A DNA stretch of 64,000 nucleotides from Desulfovirgula thermocuniculi DSM 16036 (GCF_000429345.1 NZ_KE386887.1:1-64000), one strand, 5' to 3'. Positions 20,584-28,972 are shown, numbered from the stretch's first letter. A program made the numbers and translations. Notes: generated from the sequence alone by a model not told the origin.

Positions 20584-21184
20584 AAAAGGGGATAAGTGAT
20601 AGCCACGCGGGTAGACGTTGTGGCTTAAGGTCCAGCAGGTTTTCCCAAGCGGTCACCGGCTGTCGCCAGACCGGCGGTTTCCCCTTAGGACCGCTTCCGG
20701 AGCGTCGCCGACTCCGGGGCTGGATTACCACTTAGACCACACTTTAATCCCCGCATGACCCCGGTTTCCCGGACAGCCTAGGAGCTTTCCTCCACAGGAG
20801 GGCCTTTTTCTAGCCTCTTTTGCAGTAGCGGTTTCAGCCCCCGCAGCCACCCCGGGCCCGTTAAAGGGACTGCTCTTTCTTACGGCATCCACCGCTACCA
20901 CTCAAGGCAGGCTACACTGCACGCAGCTTCCACCACGTGCAGGTTCACACCCCAAGCCATAGTACGGCTCTTCGCTTTCCCACGCACTTGGGTCTCCGCG
21001 GAGCCGGGGTCCACGCCCGCATGCCCTTGCGGCTCGCCCCAACTCCTTAACTCCCAGTACCAGCCCCCGACTGGGCGTCGGCAGCCAGCACCAGGAACTT
21101 CATCGGTGTGCCCGCGGCGGATTTTTAGGCCCGCCTTCAAAAAAGGCCTGCCTGACTAGGATACTGCATCACTTATCCCCTTTG
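20584..21184 (-). ncRNA. ole: OLE RNA (ornate, large, extremophilic)
   Basis: A 600-base GC-rich intergenic stretch is bounded by perfectly complementary ends: ATCACTTATCCCCTTT at 21168-21183 pairs with its complement at 20585-20600. The two ends of the RNA would therefore close in a long terminal helix, followed on the minus strand by a T run. Length (about 600 nt), absence of a convincing reading frame, and position between ispA and oapA/dxs are all those of OLE RNA, a membrane-associated ncRNA of extremophilic and anaerobic Firmicutes linked to stress and Mg2+ homeostasis. I did not align it to the covariance model; the call rests on locus, size and terminal pairing. Confidence 0.88.
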
Positions 21185-21215
21185 AAGAATTTTCAAAAAA
21201 CCCCCTTGCAGTAGC

Positions 21216-21244
21216 ATTATAGCACGCCCCCGCAGCGGGGGCAA
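21216..21244 (-). promoter_or_regulatory. Sigma-A type promoter for OLE RNA
   Basis: On the minus strand TTGCCC (21239-21244) and a perfect TATAAT (21216-21221) are separated by exactly 17 bases. Transcription would start near 21208-21210, about 25 bases before the terminal helix of OLE RNA. The spacer is itself a GC-rich palindrome (GCCCCCGCTGCGGGGGC), which might modulate this promoter. OLE could thus be made separately from the upstream ispA message. Confidence 0.65.
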
Positions 21245-21364
21245 ACGAAGCCGCCAACCGTTTAAAGCACTGGCCGGTTGGCAGGACGCCTTTTAGGCAC
21301 GTGCCATCTTTAAAGGTCACGCTAGCTCCTTTTATCTTCAAAGGAAAGGCCTTTGTTCATAAAT

Positions 21365-22255
21365 CTAGAAATCCCGCTCTACCACAAACCTGGCCAGCTC
21401 CCTTAAAAAGTCGGCACGCCCATCGAAAATTTCCAGCGAAGCTATCGCGGCTTCCACCGCCTCCCTGGCCCTGTTCCTGGCCGCCTCCACGCCCATGAAG
21501 AAAGGGTAGGTGGCCTTGCGATTACGCAGGTCGCTCCCCACCGGCTTGCCCAGCTTTAACGGGTCGCCCTCCACGTCCAGGATGTCGTCCTGGATCTGAA
21601 AGGCCAGGCCTAGGTGCTCGGCGTACTTCGTAAGGGCGCTCAGCTGTTCCCCCGTGGCGCCCACCAGGATGGCCCCCGTTCGCACGGCGGCCCGGTAAAG
21701 GGCACCCGTTTTGTGGCGGTGGATGTATTCCAGCGTGGGCATATCCACGCGGGAGGCTTCCGTGAGGGTATCCACCACCTGCCCCCCGATAAGCCCGGCA
21801 GTGCCCGCCGCCGCGGCCACCTCCTCGATGACCTGCACCACCCTCTCGGGCGGCACCTGGCAGTACCCGGCGTTTTTGGCCAGAAGACCAAAGGCGTGCG
21901 TTAAGAGGGCATCCCCGGCAAGGATGGCCACGGCCTCGCCGTAAACGCGGTGGCAGGTGGGCTTGCCGCGGCGGAAGTCGTCGTTGTCCATGGCCGGGAG
22001 GTCGTCGTGGACGAGCGAATAGGTATGGATGAGTTCTATGGCGCAGGCCGCGGGGATAACCCTCATGGGATCGCCGCCCACCGCCTCCGCGGCGGCCATG
22101 ACCAGCACGGGCCGCAGGCGCTTCCCGCCGGCAAAAAGGCTGTAGCGCATGGCCTGGTGGATTACCTCCGGGTAGGCGTCCGGCGGGGGCAGGAAGCGGT
22201 CCAGGGCCTCATCCACCAGGGCCGACCTGGCCTTCAGTTCGCGCCAGAAGTCCAC
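21365..22255 (-). CDS. ispA: Farnesyl/geranyl diphosphate synthase
   Basis: The 296-residue polyprenyl synthase has both aspartate-rich motifs: first DDLPAMDND (LVHDDLPAMD near residue 83) and second DDILD (FQIQDDILDVEGD near residue 222). The FAGGKRLRP segment is near residue 43. It makes C15 (possibly C20) diphosphates from IPP and DMAPP in the cytoplasm. It follows xseB by 5 bases in the conserved xseA-xseB-ispA order. The downstream 180 bases hold a separate promoter for OLE RNA. Confidence 0.95.
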   Translation of the reverse strand: MDFWRELKARSALVDEALDRFLPPPDAYPEVIHQAMRYSLFAGGKRLRPVLVMAAAEAVGGDPMRVIPAACAIELIHTYSLVHDDLPAMDNDDFRRGKPTCHRVYGEAVAILAGDALLTHAFGLLAKNAGYCQVPPERVVQVIEEVAAAAGTAGLIGGQVVDTLTEASRVDMPTLEYIHRHKTGALYRAAVRTGAILVGATGEQLSALTKYAEHLGLAFQIQDDILDVEGDPLKLGKPVGSDLRNRKATYPFFMGVEAARNRAREAVEAAIASLEIFDGRADFLRELARFVVERDF

Positions 22256-22260
22256 ACGCC

Positions 22261-22515
22261 TTACTCCTTTCCTTCGTTACGGCCGCCAAGCAGGTCGGCC
22301 AGGTGGGGATCGAAATCTTTCAGGACCGGCTCCCCTCGCTCGTTGGCCGTTAAAATGGAGATGCGCTCCTCAACCTTCTCCAGTTCCTGGTGACAGAAGC
22401 GGGCCAGCGCAATTCCCTCTCCGAAAAGCGCCAAGGACCTTTCCAGGGAGAGCTGGCCCTCTTCCAGCTCCCTCACCACCGCTTCCAGCCTGGCCAGGGC
22501 TTCCTCAAAGGTCAT
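22261..22515 (-). CDS. xseB: Exodeoxyribonuclease VII small subunit
   Basis: The 84-residue helical protein has the family core MTFEEALARLEAVVRELEEGQLSLERSLALFGEG. It partners with the XseA large subunit encoded at 25357-26652. Unusually, the two exonuclease VII genes are here separated by a radical-SAM gene, a cyclodeaminase-like gene, a small plus-strand gene and folD. ispA follows after 5 bases. Confidence 0.94.
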   Translation of the reverse strand: MTFEEALARLEAVVRELEEGQLSLERSLALFGEGIALARFCHQELEKVEERISILTANERGEPVLKDFDPHLADLLGGRNEGKE

Positions 22516-22530
22516 CTTCTTAATAGCCCC

Positions 22531-23520
22531 TCACTCCCCCGGGTCACCACCTTGTGCCTCACCAAACCTCTTTCGCAGGGCCGGCCCGTTCAGGTAGTCA
22601 CAGAGCCGCCCCTGGTAGGTATCCAGTTCCTCCAGCCTGGCTTCAATCCGCTGCACCACCTGCCACCAGCTGACCCCCCAGTTGGCAAAGAGTAACTTGT
22701 CGTGCGGCCCGCGGCCTACCAGGCGCTGGATGACCGTATCCGGGCGCAGGTACTCCAAAAAGGTAACCGCCCGCGCCACATATTCCTCCATGGGGATGAT
22801 GTTAATTTCGCCCTTCTGGTACATCTCCCCTAGCACGGTACCCCGCACCACGTACAGGGAATGCAGCTTGACGTAATCCACCTCCAGCGCGGAAAGCACC
22901 TTGGCGCTTTCAATGACGTCCACCATGTCGTCCCAGGGAAGGTTGAGGATGAGGTGCGCGCAGACCTCCAGGCCCCTCTTTTTCACCCGGCCCACCGCAT
23001 CGATGAACTCCCCCAGGGTGTGGCCGCGGTTTATCCTCAAGAGGGTACGGTAGTTTACCGTCTGCAGGCCGAGCTCCACGTCAATGAGCAAATTTTTTTC
23101 CCGCCCTACCTCGGCCAGGAAATCAAGATACGGATCGCTCACGCAATCGGGGCGGGTGGAAACGGAAATGCCCACCAGGTCTTCCGTCTCCGCGGCGCTC
23201 CGGATGTACTTCTGAAAGAGCTCAAAAGGCAGGTACGTATTGGAAAAGGCCTGGAAGTAGGCAATGAACTTGCCGGCCTTGTAGCGCCGGCGGAAAAATT
23301 CCTTATTCCGCGCCAACTGCTCTTCCACCGTTACGGAGCTGGGCAGGCACTCAAAGCCGGCTCCCTCCTCGTCGCAGTAAATGCACCCGCCCACGCCCAG
23401 CGTGCCGTCGCGGTTCGGGCAGGTCACGGGCAGCTTCAATGGCAGCTTGTATACCTTCGTGCCGAACCTCTCGCGGAGGTAGTCCGAGTAGGCCCGGTAG
23501 CGCGCCTTTAAGGCCGCCAA
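22531..23520 (-). CDS. TIGR01212 family radical SAM protein (YtqA-like)
   Basis: The 329-residue product resembles the YhcC/YtqA group of radical SAM proteins. CPNRDGTLGVGGCIYCDEEGAGF (residues 34-56) holds the widely spaced cluster cysteines of this family. GISVSTRPDC and DVELGLQTVNYRTLLRINRGHT are the usual later strands of the TIM-like barrel. The family's reaction is not firmly established; in Bacillus ytqA is genetically linked to ytqB, whose homologue is also in this window. The start at 23520 is kept because the protein begins with the conserved RYRAYSDYLRERFGTKVYKL. Confidence 0.85.
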   Translation of the reverse strand: MAALKARYRAYSDYLRERFGTKVYKLPLKLPVTCPNRDGTLGVGGCIYCDEEGAGFECLPSSVTVEEQLARNKEFFRRRYKAGKFIAYFQAFSNTYLPFELFQKYIRSAAETEDLVGISVSTRPDCVSDPYLDFLAEVGREKNLLIDVELGLQTVNYRTLLRINRGHTLGEFIDAVGRVKKRGLEVCAHLILNLPWDDMVDVIESAKVLSALEVDYVKLHSLYVVRGTVLGEMYQKGEINIIPMEEYVARAVTFLEYLRPDTVIQRLVGRGPHDKLLFANWGVSWWQVVQRIEARLEELDTYQGRLCDYLNGPALRKRFGEAQGGDPGE

Positions 23521-23595
23521 TAAGGCTCCCCTCCTTAGAGCTTATCATAGCATACGCGGGGACGGTTAGTTAAGATGCCTTTTGCCGGGCACAGG

Positions 23596-23623
23596 TTGAC
23601 ATTTGCCACCGCTTGAGTTTAAT
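23596..23623 (+). promoter_or_regulatory. Promoter for the 44-codon gene
   Basis: A consensus TTGACA (23596-23601) is followed after 16 bases by TTTAAT (23618-23623) on the plus strand. The -10 lies inside the first of two imperfect direct repeats (CTTgAGTTTAATTTA..ACCGGG at 23612-23635 and CTTaAGTTTAATTTACCGGG at 23677-23696). The second repeat runs up to the Shine-Dalgarno sequence of the small gene. Such paired copies could be a repressor site. Confidence 0.5.
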
Positions 23624-23706
23624 TTATTTAACCGGGGCTCCTTCCTTCTGGCCAGGTTAATCATCCAATCGCATTGCTTAAGTTTAATTTACCGGGAGGG
23701 GGAAAC

Positions 23707-23841
23707 GTGTCGCGGGTGGACGAGCTGGTGCGGGAGATAGAGAGCCTTACCCTTGAGGAGCTAAAGCAACTCTTCGATCGGCTGGAGGACCTTCTGGACC
23801 TCCTGGGGTGGATTAAGCTAAATGAGGTAAACTTCTGTTGA
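23707..23841 (+). CDS. Small acidic helical protein, 44 residues, unknown function
   Basis: GTG start at 23707 behind a strong GGGAGGGGG site; TGA at 23839-23841. The product is 44 residues, rich in Leu/Glu/Asp with a heptad-like pattern (VDELVREIESLTLEELKQL..LEDLLDLLGW), so it is probably a helical or coiled-coil protein. It has its own promoter-like sequence upstream and an intrinsic terminator directly behind its stop, which makes a stand-alone plus-strand transcript likely. I do not recognise the family. It could be a small DNA- or protein-binding regulator, or an antitoxin-like remnant. Confidence 0.6.
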   Translation: MSRVDELVREIESLTLEELKQLFDRLEDLLDLLGWIKLNEVNFC

Positions 23842-23880
23842 AAAAGGCGGGCTCGCCGCGCAAGGCGAGCCCGCCTTTAA
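23841..23880. terminator. Bidirectional intrinsic terminator
   Basis: A 12-bp perfect stem (GGCGGGCTCGCC / GGCGAGCCCGCC, 23846-23857 and 23864-23875) is flanked by AAAAA on the left and TTT on the right. It ends the plus-strand small gene and, reading leftward, the FchA/FtcD-like gene. Confidence 0.85.
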
Positions 23881-23885
23881 ACTTT

Positions 23886-24518
23886 CTACTTCATCCTTTC
23901 CTGCACCACGGCCACGGCGGCGTCTTTCAGCCTCTTGGCCTCGGAGACGATGCGTTCCTTTTCGGCCAGCACGGCCTTCACGTACTCCTGATCCTTGATG
24001 AGGGGTATGTTGATGTCGGCACTCAAAAGCACGGCGTTAATGGCGGCCTCGCACACATAGGCGGCCACCCCGGCATCGCTGATGGCCATCTTATTGCCGA
24101 TCTTGGCCAGCTTTTCGGTAACGACCAGGGCCTCCAGGAGGGTGCGGGCCACCTCAAGTGGGGTATCGGTGGCCTCTTTCAGGGCCTTTTGCATGAGCTC
24201 TTCCCGCCGGGCCTTTTCCTCCTCCGTGTTCTTGGGCAGGCGGTAGACCTCCATGAACTTGTTAAAGGCGGCCACATCCTGGGCCACGAGCTTTTCCAGC
24301 TTGTTAATGATGAAGTAGGCGGCACCGGCAATTTCCTTTGCCTGGGGCTCCACGTCGGCGTACTTGGGTTTGCCCACGGTGAGGTTGCCCACCATGGCCG
24401 TCATGGCCACCCCCAGGGCCCCTACGAGGGCGGAAACGCTCCCGCCGCCAGGGGTGGGGGAATCCGACGCCGCTACGGCCAAAAGCTTCCTAAAGGACAT
24501 ATCAAAAAGCTCGCTCAC
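23886..24518 (-). CDS. Cyclodeaminase/cyclohydrolase family protein (FchA/FtcD-like)
   Basis: The 210-residue helical protein opens with the family hallmark TPGGGSVSALVGALGVAMTAMVGNLTVGK (residues 22-50). Stand-alone members are either formimino-THF cyclodeaminase or methenyl-THF cyclohydrolase (FchA). The next gene on the same strand is folD, so the product most likely acts on one-carbon tetrahydrofolates; the cyclohydrolase reading fits an acetogen-like or C1 pathway. FolD already has that activity, so the two may act in opposite directions or supplement each other. No histidine-degradation genes are nearby, which weighs against a cyclodeaminase role. Confidence 0.85.
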   Translation of the reverse strand: MSELFDMSFRKLLAVAASDSPTPGGGSVSALVGALGVAMTAMVGNLTVGKPKYADVEPQAKEIAGAAYFIINKLEKLVAQDVAAFNKFMEVYRLPKNTEEEKARREELMQKALKEATDTPLEVARTLLEALVVTEKLAKIGNKMAISDAGVAAYVCEAAINAVLLSADINIPLIKDQEYVKAVLAEKERIVSEAKRLKDAAVAVVQERMK

Positions 24519-24563
24519 CGAGATCCCTCCTCACGCAAAAATTCACCGCAGTTTGACGCCCAC

Positions 24564-25415
24564 TTAAGCCTTGCCCTGGAGCCGAATGGCCTTGAGCACG
24601 TTTTTCTGGATGAGCACGGTGGTCAGGCTGCCCACGCCGCCGGGCACGGGGGTGATGGCCCCGGCCACCTCCTTGGCCGCCTCAAAGTCCACGTCGCCGC
24701 AAATGCCGTCTTCCACCTGGTTGATCCCCGCGTCCACCACCACCGCCCCGGGCTTGATCATCTCTGCCTTGATCATGCGGGGCTTGCCCACGGCGGCAAT
24801 GAGGATGTCGGCCTGGCGGGTATGGTAGGCGAGGTCGGCGGTTCTGGTGTGGCACACGGTTACCGTGGCGTTTTGATTTAGCATCATGAAGATGAGGGGC
24901 TTGCCCACCGTTTCGCCGCGTCCGACAAGGACGGCATTCTTCCCCTTGATCTCAATACCGCTGCGGAGCATAATCTCGATGCAGCTCTGGGGCGTCGCGG
25001 GGAAGAGGCCGTCGGCGCCGCTCAAAAGGTAACCGCGGTTAATGGGGTGGGACCCATCGACGTCTTTGAGGGGGGAAATGGCTTCCAGCACCCGCTGCTT
25101 GCTGATGTGCTTGGGCAGGGGCATCTCAATCATAATACCGTGCACGCTGTCGTCTTTGTTCAGGCGGTCGATGAGGTCCAGCACTTCTGCTTCCGGAGTA
25201 TCGCCCGGCAGATTGAACAACTCGAAGGCAATGCCTACGTTGGCGCAGGACTTTTCTTTGGAGCGGGCGTAAACCACCGAAGCAGGGTCGTCGCCCACCA
25301 GCACGGCCACCAGCTTGGGGAGAATACCCTTTTCTTTTAGCTGCGCTACCTCCGCCTTAACTTCTTCGCGGATCTCCGCGGCAATTTTCTTGCCATCCAG
25401 AATGGTCGCCGCCAT
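24564..25415 (-). CDS. folD: Methylenetetrahydrofolate dehydrogenase / methenyl-THF cyclohydrolase
   Basis: I chose ATG 25413-25415 over the TTG one codon upstream, because GGAGGAGG is 8 bases before it. The 283-residue protein has the catalytic YxxxK region (VVYARSKEKSC), the PLPKHI motif, the NADP-binding VLVGRGETVGKPL and the C-terminal PVPGGVGSLTTVLI. It interconverts 5,10-methylene-THF, methenyl-THF and 10-formyl-THF. The start lies 59 bases inside the 3' end of xseA, so expression is coupled to it. Confidence 0.96.
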   Translation of the reverse strand: MAATILDGKKIAAEIREEVKAEVAQLKEKGILPKLVAVLVGDDPASVVYARSKEKSCANVGIAFELFNLPGDTPEAEVLDLIDRLNKDDSVHGIMIEMPLPKHISKQRVLEAISPLKDVDGSHPINRGYLLSGADGLFPATPQSCIEIMLRSGIEIKGKNAVLVGRGETVGKPLIFMMLNQNATVTVCHTRTADLAYHTRQADILIAAVGKPRMIKAEMIKPGAVVVDAGINQVEDGICGDVDFEAAKEVAGAITPVPGGVGSLTTVLIQKNVLKAIRLQGKA

Positions 25416-26652
25416 CAATCAAACCTCCTCCGGGAAAGTTTTTCGCTTGGTCCGGCACGGTTTCTTTGACACAGCAGTGGAGGCGCCCCCGGTAAAGCTC
25501 CACGCGAACCTCTTCTCCCACCGCAACCTCCTCCGCCCGCCGCAGCACCTCTCCCGTAGTGGCCCGCGTGCAGATGCTGTAGCCGCGGGAGAGAGTGGCC
25601 AGCGGACTTAAGGAGTGCAGGCGACCGGCAAGCAGTGCCAGCTCACTGCGCTTGCGGGCCAGGTGCAGCTCTGCCGCCTTTAACAGGCGGCGCAGAGCCT
25701 CGTCCACCGCCTGCGCGCGCAGGCCGCAGATGGCATCCACGGGCTGGCGGAAGACCCGGCTCTGGCAGCAGGCCTTAAGCCTTTGCCGGTAGACCACCAC
25801 CTTTTCCCTCGCGGCCCGCACGAGGCGCGCCCGCAGCGCTTCCAGGTAGCGCGCCACCTCCTCCCGCACGGGCACCACCATTTCCGCCGCCGCCGAAGGC
25901 GTGGGGGCACGCGCGTCGGCCACAAAGTCGGCAATGGTGAAATCCGTTTCATGCCCCACGGCGGAAACGACGGGAATGGCAGAGAGGAAGATGCTGCGCG
26001 CCACCAGCTCGGTGTTAAAGGCCCACAGCTCTTCCAGCGAGCCCCCGCCGCGGCCCACGATGATCACGTCGCAGGCCTGCAGGCGGTTCAGCCACTGGAT
26101 GGCCGCCGCCACTTCCCACGGGGCGCTCTCCCCCTGCACGGTCACGGGCACCACGATGATGTGCAGGCCCGGCCACCGTCGGCGGATGATCCTCACCATA
26201 TCCCGCAGGACGGCACCGGTAGGCGAGGTGACGATGCCGATGCGGCGGGGCAGGAAAGGCAGCCTCTTTTTGTGGCGGGCATCAAACAGCCCCTCCTGCT
26301 GCAGCCTGGCCTTGAGCTGCTCAAAGGCCACGTAGAGGGCGCCGACACCGCACGGCTCTACCTCCTCCGCGTAAAGCTGGCAGGTGCCGTCCCGCGGGTA
26401 AACGGTAACGTAGCCCCTGACCTGCACCGCCATGCCGTCCTGCGGCTGGAAGGAGAGCCGGGAGGCGCGGGAGCGGAACATGACCACCTTGATGGTGGCA
26501 TATTGGTCCTTTAAGGTAAAGTAAAGGTGCCCGCTGGAAACCCTTTTAAAATTGGAAATTTCCCCCTTCACCCAGATATTGAGGAGAAGGGGGTCGTTAT
26601 CAAGAAGCTCCTTAATGTAGGCGTTTAGCTCGCTGACGGTAAAAAGCCTCAT
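25357..26652 (-). CDS. xseA: Exodeoxyribonuclease VII large subunit
   Basis: The 431-residue product begins with an OB-fold (WVKGEISNFKRVSSGHLYFTLKDQYATIKVVMF, residues 28-60). The catalytic core follows with RIGIVTSPTGAVLRDM, DVIIVGRGGGSLEELWAFN, SAVGHETDFTIADFVAD and RAPTPSAAAE, then a long helical part. With XseB it degrades single-stranded DNA to oligonucleotides. The last residues overlap folD. The first codon lies 16 bases after the stop of nfnB. Confidence 0.96.
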   Translation of the reverse strand: MRLFTVSELNAYIKELLDNDPLLLNIWVKGEISNFKRVSSGHLYFTLKDQYATIKVVMFRSRASRLSFQPQDGMAVQVRGYVTVYPRDGTCQLYAEEVEPCGVGALYVAFEQLKARLQQEGLFDARHKKRLPFLPRRIGIVTSPTGAVLRDMVRIIRRRWPGLHIIVVPVTVQGESAPWEVAAAIQWLNRLQACDVIIVGRGGGSLEELWAFNTELVARSIFLSAIPVVSAVGHETDFTIADFVADARAPTPSAAAEMVVPVREEVARYLEALRARLVRAAREKVVVYRQRLKACCQSRVFRQPVDAICGLRAQAVDEALRRLLKAAELHLARKRSELALLAGRLHSLSPLATLSRGYSICTRATTGEVLRRAEEVAVGEEVRVELYRGRLHCCVKETVPDQAKNFPGGGLIDGGDHSGWQENCRGDPRRS

Positions 26653-26668
26653 GCCGCGGAGAATGCCT

Positions 26669-28078
26669 TTAAGCCTTCTTGCTCATTAGGTAGGCGTGAA
26701 TGGACCTGGCGGCAATGCGCCCGGCGCCCATGGCCAGGATGACCGTGGCCGCGCCGGTAACCACGTCGCCGCCGGCAAAGACGCCGGGCTTGGAGGTGGC
26801 TCCCGTCGCGGGGTCGGCCACGATGTTGCCTTTCTTGCCGATTTCCAGGCCTCTCGTGGTCCTGGGAACGAGCGGGTTGGGCGCCTGGCCGATGGCTACC
26901 ACCACCGTATCCACTTCCATTATAAACTCGGAGCCGGGAATGGGCACCGGGCGGCGGCGGCCTGACTCATCCGGCTCGCCGAGCTCGTAGCGCAGGCACT
27001 CCATGCCCTTCACCCAGCCGTGTTCATCGGCCAGTATGCGCACGGGATTGGTAAGGAAGGCGAACTTGATGCCCTCTTCCTTGGCGTTTTCCACCTCTTC
27101 GTGGCGGGCGGGCATTTCCTTTTCTGTGCGCCGGTAGACAATCCAGGATTCTTCGGCACCCAGGCGCAGGGCGGTCCGGGCAGCGTCCATGGCCACGTTG
27201 CCCCCGCCAATGACGGCCACCTTTCGCCCCACCTTGATGGGCGTGTCCCATGCGGGGAAGAGGTAAGCTTTCATTAAATTGACGCGGGTGAGGAACTCGT
27301 TGGCGGAGTACACCCCGCAGGAGTTTTCCCCGGGTATGTTCATGAAGTAGGGCAGGCCGGCACCCGTGCCGATAAACACCGCGTCGTAGCCTTCTTCCTC
27401 CATCAGCTCGTCCACGGTGGCAAATTTGCCCACCACGGCGTTGGTGACAATCTCCACGCCCAGGTTCCTGAGGTTGTCTATTTCCGCCTGGACCACGCGC
27501 TTGGGGAGGCGGAACTCGGGAATGCCGTACATGAGCACGCCGCCCGGCACGTGCAGGGCCTCAAAGACCGTCACTTTGTGCCCCAGCTTGGCCAGGTCGG
27601 CGGCGCAGGTTAAGCCCGCCGGGCCCGAACCGACCACGGCCACCTTAAAACCGGTGGGCGGCGCCACTTCCTGGGGGAACACGCCGCGGGCAAGTTCCCA
27701 GTCGGCGCAGAAGCGCTCCAGCCGCCCGATGGCCACCGGCTCGTGTTTCTTGCCCAGCGTGCAGTATTTCTCGCACTGGTTTTCCTGCGGGCAGACCCGC
27801 CCGCACACAGCCGGGAGGGCGTTCTTTTCTTTGATCTTTTTAATGGCCCCCTCGAAATCCCGCTCGGCCACCATGCGTATAAAGGCCGGTATGTCCACCT
27901 CTACCGGGCAGCCCTGGCGGCAGGGCTCCTTCTTGCACTGCAGGCAGCGCTTGGCCTCCGCCACAGCCGTCTCCTCGTCGTAACCGAGGGCCACCTCGTT
28001 AAAGTTTCTTATCCGCTCCCGCGGGTCCTGCACGGGCATGGGATGCTTCTTGGGGATAATTTCCTTCTTCTCGGCCAT
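26669..28078 (-). CDS. nfnB: NADH-dependent ferredoxin:NADP oxidoreductase large subunit (NfnB/SudA, GltD-like)
   Basis: The start is set at ATG 28078, whose A is the last base of the nfnA stop and which has GGAGGTGG just upstream; this gives 469 residues. Cysteine motifs for [4Fe-4S] clusters lie at the N-terminus (CLQCKKEPCRQGCP, then CGRVCPQENQCEKYC). A GSGPAG FAD fold comes near residue 148, a second GGGNVAMDAART NADPH fold near residue 285, and the C-terminal GGDVVTGAATV. With NfnA it forms the electron-bifurcating transhydrogenase Nfn, also known as sulfide dehydrogenase or archaeal glutamate-synthase-like proteins. Adjacent nfnA settles this over glutamate synthase. Confidence 0.93.
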   Translation of the reverse strand: MAEKKEIIPKKHPMPVQDPRERIRNFNEVALGYDEETAVAEAKRCLQCKKEPCRQGCPVEVDIPAFIRMVAERDFEGAIKKIKEKNALPAVCGRVCPQENQCEKYCTLGKKHEPVAIGRLERFCADWELARGVFPQEVAPPTGFKVAVVGSGPAGLTCAADLAKLGHKVTVFEALHVPGGVLMYGIPEFRLPKRVVQAEIDNLRNLGVEIVTNAVVGKFATVDELMEEEGYDAVFIGTGAGLPYFMNIPGENSCGVYSANEFLTRVNLMKAYLFPAWDTPIKVGRKVAVIGGGNVAMDAARTALRLGAEESWIVYRRTEKEMPARHEEVENAKEEGIKFAFLTNPVRILADEHGWVKGMECLRYELGEPDESGRRRPVPIPGSEFIMEVDTVVVAIGQAPNPLVPRTTRGLEIGKKGNIVADPATGATSKPGVFAGGDVVTGAATVILAMGAGRIAARSIHAYLMSKKA

Positions 28079-28929
28079 CAGTTGCCACCTCCGCACTTGC
28101 ACTGGCCGGTGTAAAGCTCCAGCGCCCGCTGCTCTTCCTGCCGGAAGGTGGCCGAGCGGCGGGCCAAAATATCCCAGTCGACCTGGTGCCCGTCAAATTC
28201 CGGCCCGTCCACACAAACAAACCTGGTCTGGCCACCCACGGTCACCCGGCAGCACCCGCACATCCCCGTACCGTCCACCATGAGGGAGTTCAGGCTGACA
28301 ATGGTCTTTATGCCGTACTCCCCGGTCACCTTGCAGCAGGCCCGCATCATGGGCTGGGGGCCGATGGCCAGCACCAGGTTAATGTTCTCCTTCCCCCGCT
28401 GTTCGATAAGCTCCTTGAGGACGTCCGTAACAAAGCCTTTGCGCACGTAAGACCCATCGTCGGTGGTCACCAAAAGCTCATCGGACACTTCCCTCATGCG
28501 ATCTTCCCAGAAGAGGAGTTCCTTGGTGCGGGCGCCGATGATGCTGATGACGTAGTTGCCGGCCTCTTTGAGGGCCCTGGCAATGGGGAAAACCGGCGCG
28601 ATGCCCACGCCGCCGCCCACACAGACCACCGTGCCGAAGTTCTCGATGTGCGAGGGCGTTCCCAGGGGGCCCACGAAGTCCAGGATGTAGTCCCCGGCAT
28701 TAAGCGTTCCCAGCAGCTTGGTGGTCTTACCTACTTCCTGAAAGACAATGGTAATGGTGCCCTTTTCCCGGTCAAAGTCGGCAATGGTTAGCGGGATGCG
28801 CTCCCCGTTTTCCTGCACCCTTAAAATAACAAACTGGCCAGCCTGGCATCTCCTGGCCACCCGGGGGGCTTCTACGACCATTTTCTTAATCACGGGCGAA
28901 AACACTTCTTTTTCTAGGATTTTAAACAT
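28078..28929 (-). CDS. nfnA: Ferredoxin:NAD/NADP oxidoreductase small subunit (NfnA/SudB)
   Basis: The 283-residue product is a dihydroorotate-dehydrogenase-electron-transfer-type flavoprotein. It has an FAD-binding beta barrel (residues 1-95, GERIPLTIADFD), an NAD-binding fold (CVGGGVGIAPVFPIARAL near residue 108) and a C-terminal [2Fe-2S] site (DGTGMCGCCRVTVGG plus the C in RFVCVDGPEFDGH). With NfnB it couples NADH and NADPH redox with ferredoxin. TGATG stop-start overlap joins the two genes. The 3' end carries a Cys-rich tail (QCKCGGGN). Confidence 0.93.
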   Translation of the reverse strand: MFKILEKEVFSPVIKKMVVEAPRVARRCQAGQFVILRVQENGERIPLTIADFDREKGTITIVFQEVGKTTKLLGTLNAGDYILDFVGPLGTPSHIENFGTVVCVGGGVGIAPVFPIARALKEAGNYVISIIGARTKELLFWEDRMREVSDELLVTTDDGSYVRKGFVTDVLKELIEQRGKENINLVLAIGPQPMMRACCKVTGEYGIKTIVSLNSLMVDGTGMCGCCRVTVGGQTRFVCVDGPEFDGHQVDWDILARRSATFRQEEQRALELYTGQCKCGGGN

Positions 28930-28972
28930 CTCCTCCCGCTCCCCTCCCCTTGATAAAGTTTTTAAATTAAGC

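Noticed and set aside
20531-21140. Reading frames inside the OLE region (81-residue frame at 20895-21140 and the upstream extension of oapA to 20731)
   Set aside because: They lie in the RNA, have no ribosome-binding site or recognisable domain, and are composed of Arg/Gly/Pro-rich sequence typical of GC-rich noncoding DNA.
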